Assembly: GCA_020723225.1 (NCBI GenBank) | Contig: DYJG01000152.1 | Coordinates: forward strand, 1-6,511 | Origin: Desulfobacca acetoxidans | GTDB lineage: Bacteria > Desulfobacterota > Desulfobaccia > Desulfobaccales > 0-14-0-80-60-11 | Reading direction: 5' to 3' | DNA: 6,511 nt | In this document: piece by piece, positions 5,156 to 6,511 of the stretch | How the letters are laid out: each line of letters opens with the position of its first letter | Numbering within the stretch: the stretch's first letter is position 1 | Notes under the pieces: model-generated | Told to the model about the DNA's origin: nothing | Seen by the model: the letters and a program-made list of their open reading frames with translations, nothing else | Databases searched by the model: none | Position numbers and translations under genes: made by a program

Positions 5156-5977
5156 ATGTTCACCGCCATCTCCGGCACTTTTCACATCACCGGCTATAAC
5201 CCCGACGGGGATTCCCTGCATTTTCAGGCCTTAAACACCGATAATTGGGGCAGGCTTCGGGGGCGCCCGGTGCAGCTCAACCGCCTGGGGCAGGCGCAGC
5301 TGCTGCTGGAGGGGATCGACGCCCTGGAGCTGAACTTCGAGGGGCGCCATCAACCCCTGAAATATGCCCGGGAGGCCCTGGATTTTCTCCTGTCGCACCT
5401 GGGGATCAGAGGCAACTTATTCGGGCCGTCCCACGCCCGGGACGGCGCGGCCGGTTATATTTTAGCCCGCCACGCCGAGAAGAACCGGCGGCCGGTGGCT
5501 TTTGTCTTTGCCGGGGCTCACGAATGGCCGGACGGCGAGAAGGTCTTTCTGGACGCAGCCCTGATCCGGAAAAGCGTCAATTACCTGCTGCTCCGGGAGG
5601 GCCTGGTCTACCCCACCTATTACGAAGGCTTATATGCAGATCTCCGGGAGGAACTCACCCGGGGAGTCCAAGAAGCCAGAAAGAAGCGGCTTGGTCTCTG
5701 GCCCCGGGACTGCACCAACTCCGGGGTGGCCATGGACGAGGGCCGGAATGGGCTGGATAAATGTATCATCCTCCCCAAACTGTTTCGCCGCCTGGTGCGA
5801 TTTCTGAAGGAAAACCGGGATATTTCCGAATTTAAAGATTATCTGGCGGCCCCCCCCGATCCGGCCATCCATCTGCCCACGGGCCGCTTCACCAATCTGG
5901 CCGCGCTGGTGGAACTCCGGGACCACACCGTGAAATTGACCGCGGCCCCGGAAGAGTTGGTTTTTAAAGAAAGTTAG
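5156..5977 (+). CDS. Staphylococcal-nuclease-like (thermonuclease fold) protein, probably altered active site
   Basis: This 273-residue protein shows the SNase (OB-fold) pattern in order. GDSLHF (18-23) resembles the GDT strand with its metal-site Asp. LLLEGIDALE (49-58) matches the family's VRLIGIDAPE, keeping Asp55 and Glu58. RRPVAFVF (111-118) resembles GRGLAYIY, with Arg112 at the second catalytic Arg. VNYLLLREGLVYPTYY (141-156) and EARKKRLGLWPRD (173-185) match the C-terminal helices (VNEALVRQGLA and AQAKKEKLNIW). The residue equivalent to catalytic Arg35 is Leu50, and Thr41 is Ala56, so nuclease activity may be lost or different. I see no signal peptide, unlike secreted thermonucleases. 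About 88 C-terminal residues (186-273) form an extension I do not recognise. The gene ends six bases before the glycosyltransferase start, so the two are probably co-transcribed. The fold assignment is fairly good; enzymatic role is uncertain. Confidence 0.72.
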   Translation: MFTAISGTFHITGYNPDGDSLHFQALNTDNWGRLRGRPVQLNRLGQAQLLLEGIDALELNFEGRHQPLKYAREALDFLLSHLGIRGNLFGPSHARDGAAGYILARHAEKNRRPVAFVFAGAHEWPDGEKVFLDAALIRKSVNYLLLREGLVYPTYYEGLYADLREELTRGVQEARKKRLGLWPRDCTNSGVAMDEGRNGLDKCIILPKLFRRLVRFLKENRDISEFKDYLAAPPDPAIHLPTGRFTNLAALVELRDHTVKLTAAPEELVFKES

Positions 5978-5983
5978 TCATTA

Positions 5984-6511
5984 ATGGACGCAACGATTCC
6001 TAAGAAATCAGTGTGCATCATCGCTCCCGTCTATAACGAGGAAGCGGTTCTGCCCCATTTCTTTGCCCGGGTTGCCCGGATCATGGACGATTTGTCTGAC
6101 CGCTATCTTTTTAAGGTCATTTGCGTGGACGACGGCAGCCGGGATAAGTCCTGGCAGTTGATCCGGGAATACAGCATAAAGGACGGGCGCTTCAGCGGCA
6201 TCCGTCTCTCCCGCAATTTCGGCCACCAGGCCGCGCTCACCTGCGGCTACGACATCGCGCCGGGGGACGCCCTGGTCTCCATCGACGCGGATTTGCAGGA
6301 CCCCCCGGAAGTAATCCCGGAAATGCTCCGCCGCTGGGAGGAGGGAAGCCAGGTGGTGCTGGCGGTGCGCCGGAAAAGGGAAGGAGAGACCGGGTTCAAA
6401 TTGTGGACCGCGGCCGTCTATTACCGCCTGATCTCCAAGATGTCGGAGACAGACGCTCCCGAGGCCAGCGGCGATTTCCGCCTGCTGGACCGCCTCGCGG
6501 TGGACGCCTTG
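5984..6511 (+). CDS. GT2 family glycosyltransferase, DPM1/GtrB-like, 3'-truncated by the window
   Basis: An open frame of 176 codons runs from ATG 5984 to the last base with no stop. It has the GT-A fold landmarks of family 2: IIAPVYNEE (12-20), VICVDDGSRDKS (45-56), IRLSRNFGHQAALTCGYD (73-90), SIDADLQDPPE (99-109) with the DxD-type metal site at 101-103, and SGDFRLLDR (162-170). The RNFGHQ and GDFRLLDR signatures point to the subgroup that moves a sugar from UDP/GDP/dTDP donors to undecaprenyl or dolichyl phosphate (GtrB, ArnC, DPM1). Members usually end with two transmembrane helices, which would lie beyond the window. The donor sugar cannot be told. The start is six bases after the SNase-like stop, with only a weak purine tract (AGAAAG, 5968-5973) upstream, suggesting translational coupling. 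Family call is secure; substrate is unknown. Confidence 0.92.
   Translation, partial: MDATIPKKSVCIIAPVYNEEAVLPHFFARVARIMDDLSDRYLFKVICVDDGSRDKSWQLIREYSIKDGRFSGIRLSRNFGHQAALTCGYDIAPGDALVSIDADLQDPPEVIPEMLRRWEEGSQVVLAVRRKREGETGFKLWTAAVYYRLISKMSETDAPEASGDFRLLDRLAVDAL

Overview
The window is GC-rich bacterial chromosomal DNA with every recognisable gene on the + strand. The tgt-yajC pair, the GC-biased codon choice, and the mix of housekeeping genes with repeat-filled spacers fit a Gram-negative such as a Desulfobacterota (deltaproteobacterial) lineage. That placement is inference; no rRNA or other decisive marker is present.

Layout: (1) The 3' three quarters of tgt (queuine tRNA-ribosyltransferase) runs off the left edge. 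It is followed 2 nt later by yajC (GTG start), the small membrane subunit that accompanies SecDF. (2) Instead of the expected secD there is a 222-bp repeat-filled spacer, then a 740-residue dynamin-like GTPase. (3) A 252-bp spacer, almost all of it one large imperfect fold-back palindrome, precedes dprA (DNA-processing protein A, natural transformation). (4) A 162-bp spacer with purine/pyrimidine inverted octamer arrays precedes a cytoplasmic-looking SNase-like protein that appears to lack one key catalytic arginine. (5) Six bases later a GT2 polyprenyl-phosphate-type glycosyltransferase begins and runs off the right edge, so it has no stop codon in the window.

The two close pairs (tgt-yajC and SNase-like-GT2) look co-transcribed. 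The other three junctions each carry a tandem 7- or 8-bp word array facing an inverted array of the same word. The word differs from spacer to spacer: TRAGCAG/CTGCTCA, TCAGCTT/AAAGCTG, and AAAAGGGG/TTTTCACC. In two of the three the arrays flank a more complex palindromic core. This shared design is the most unusual signal in the window. It resembles non-autonomous fold-back or REP/MITE-like intergenic repeats.

The genes do not form one pathway: tRNA modification, protein export, membrane dynamics, DNA uptake, a nuclease-like protein and lipid-linked sugar transfer. I see no CRISPR, tRNA, rRNA, transposase, integrase or phage gene, and no clear evidence of a defence island.
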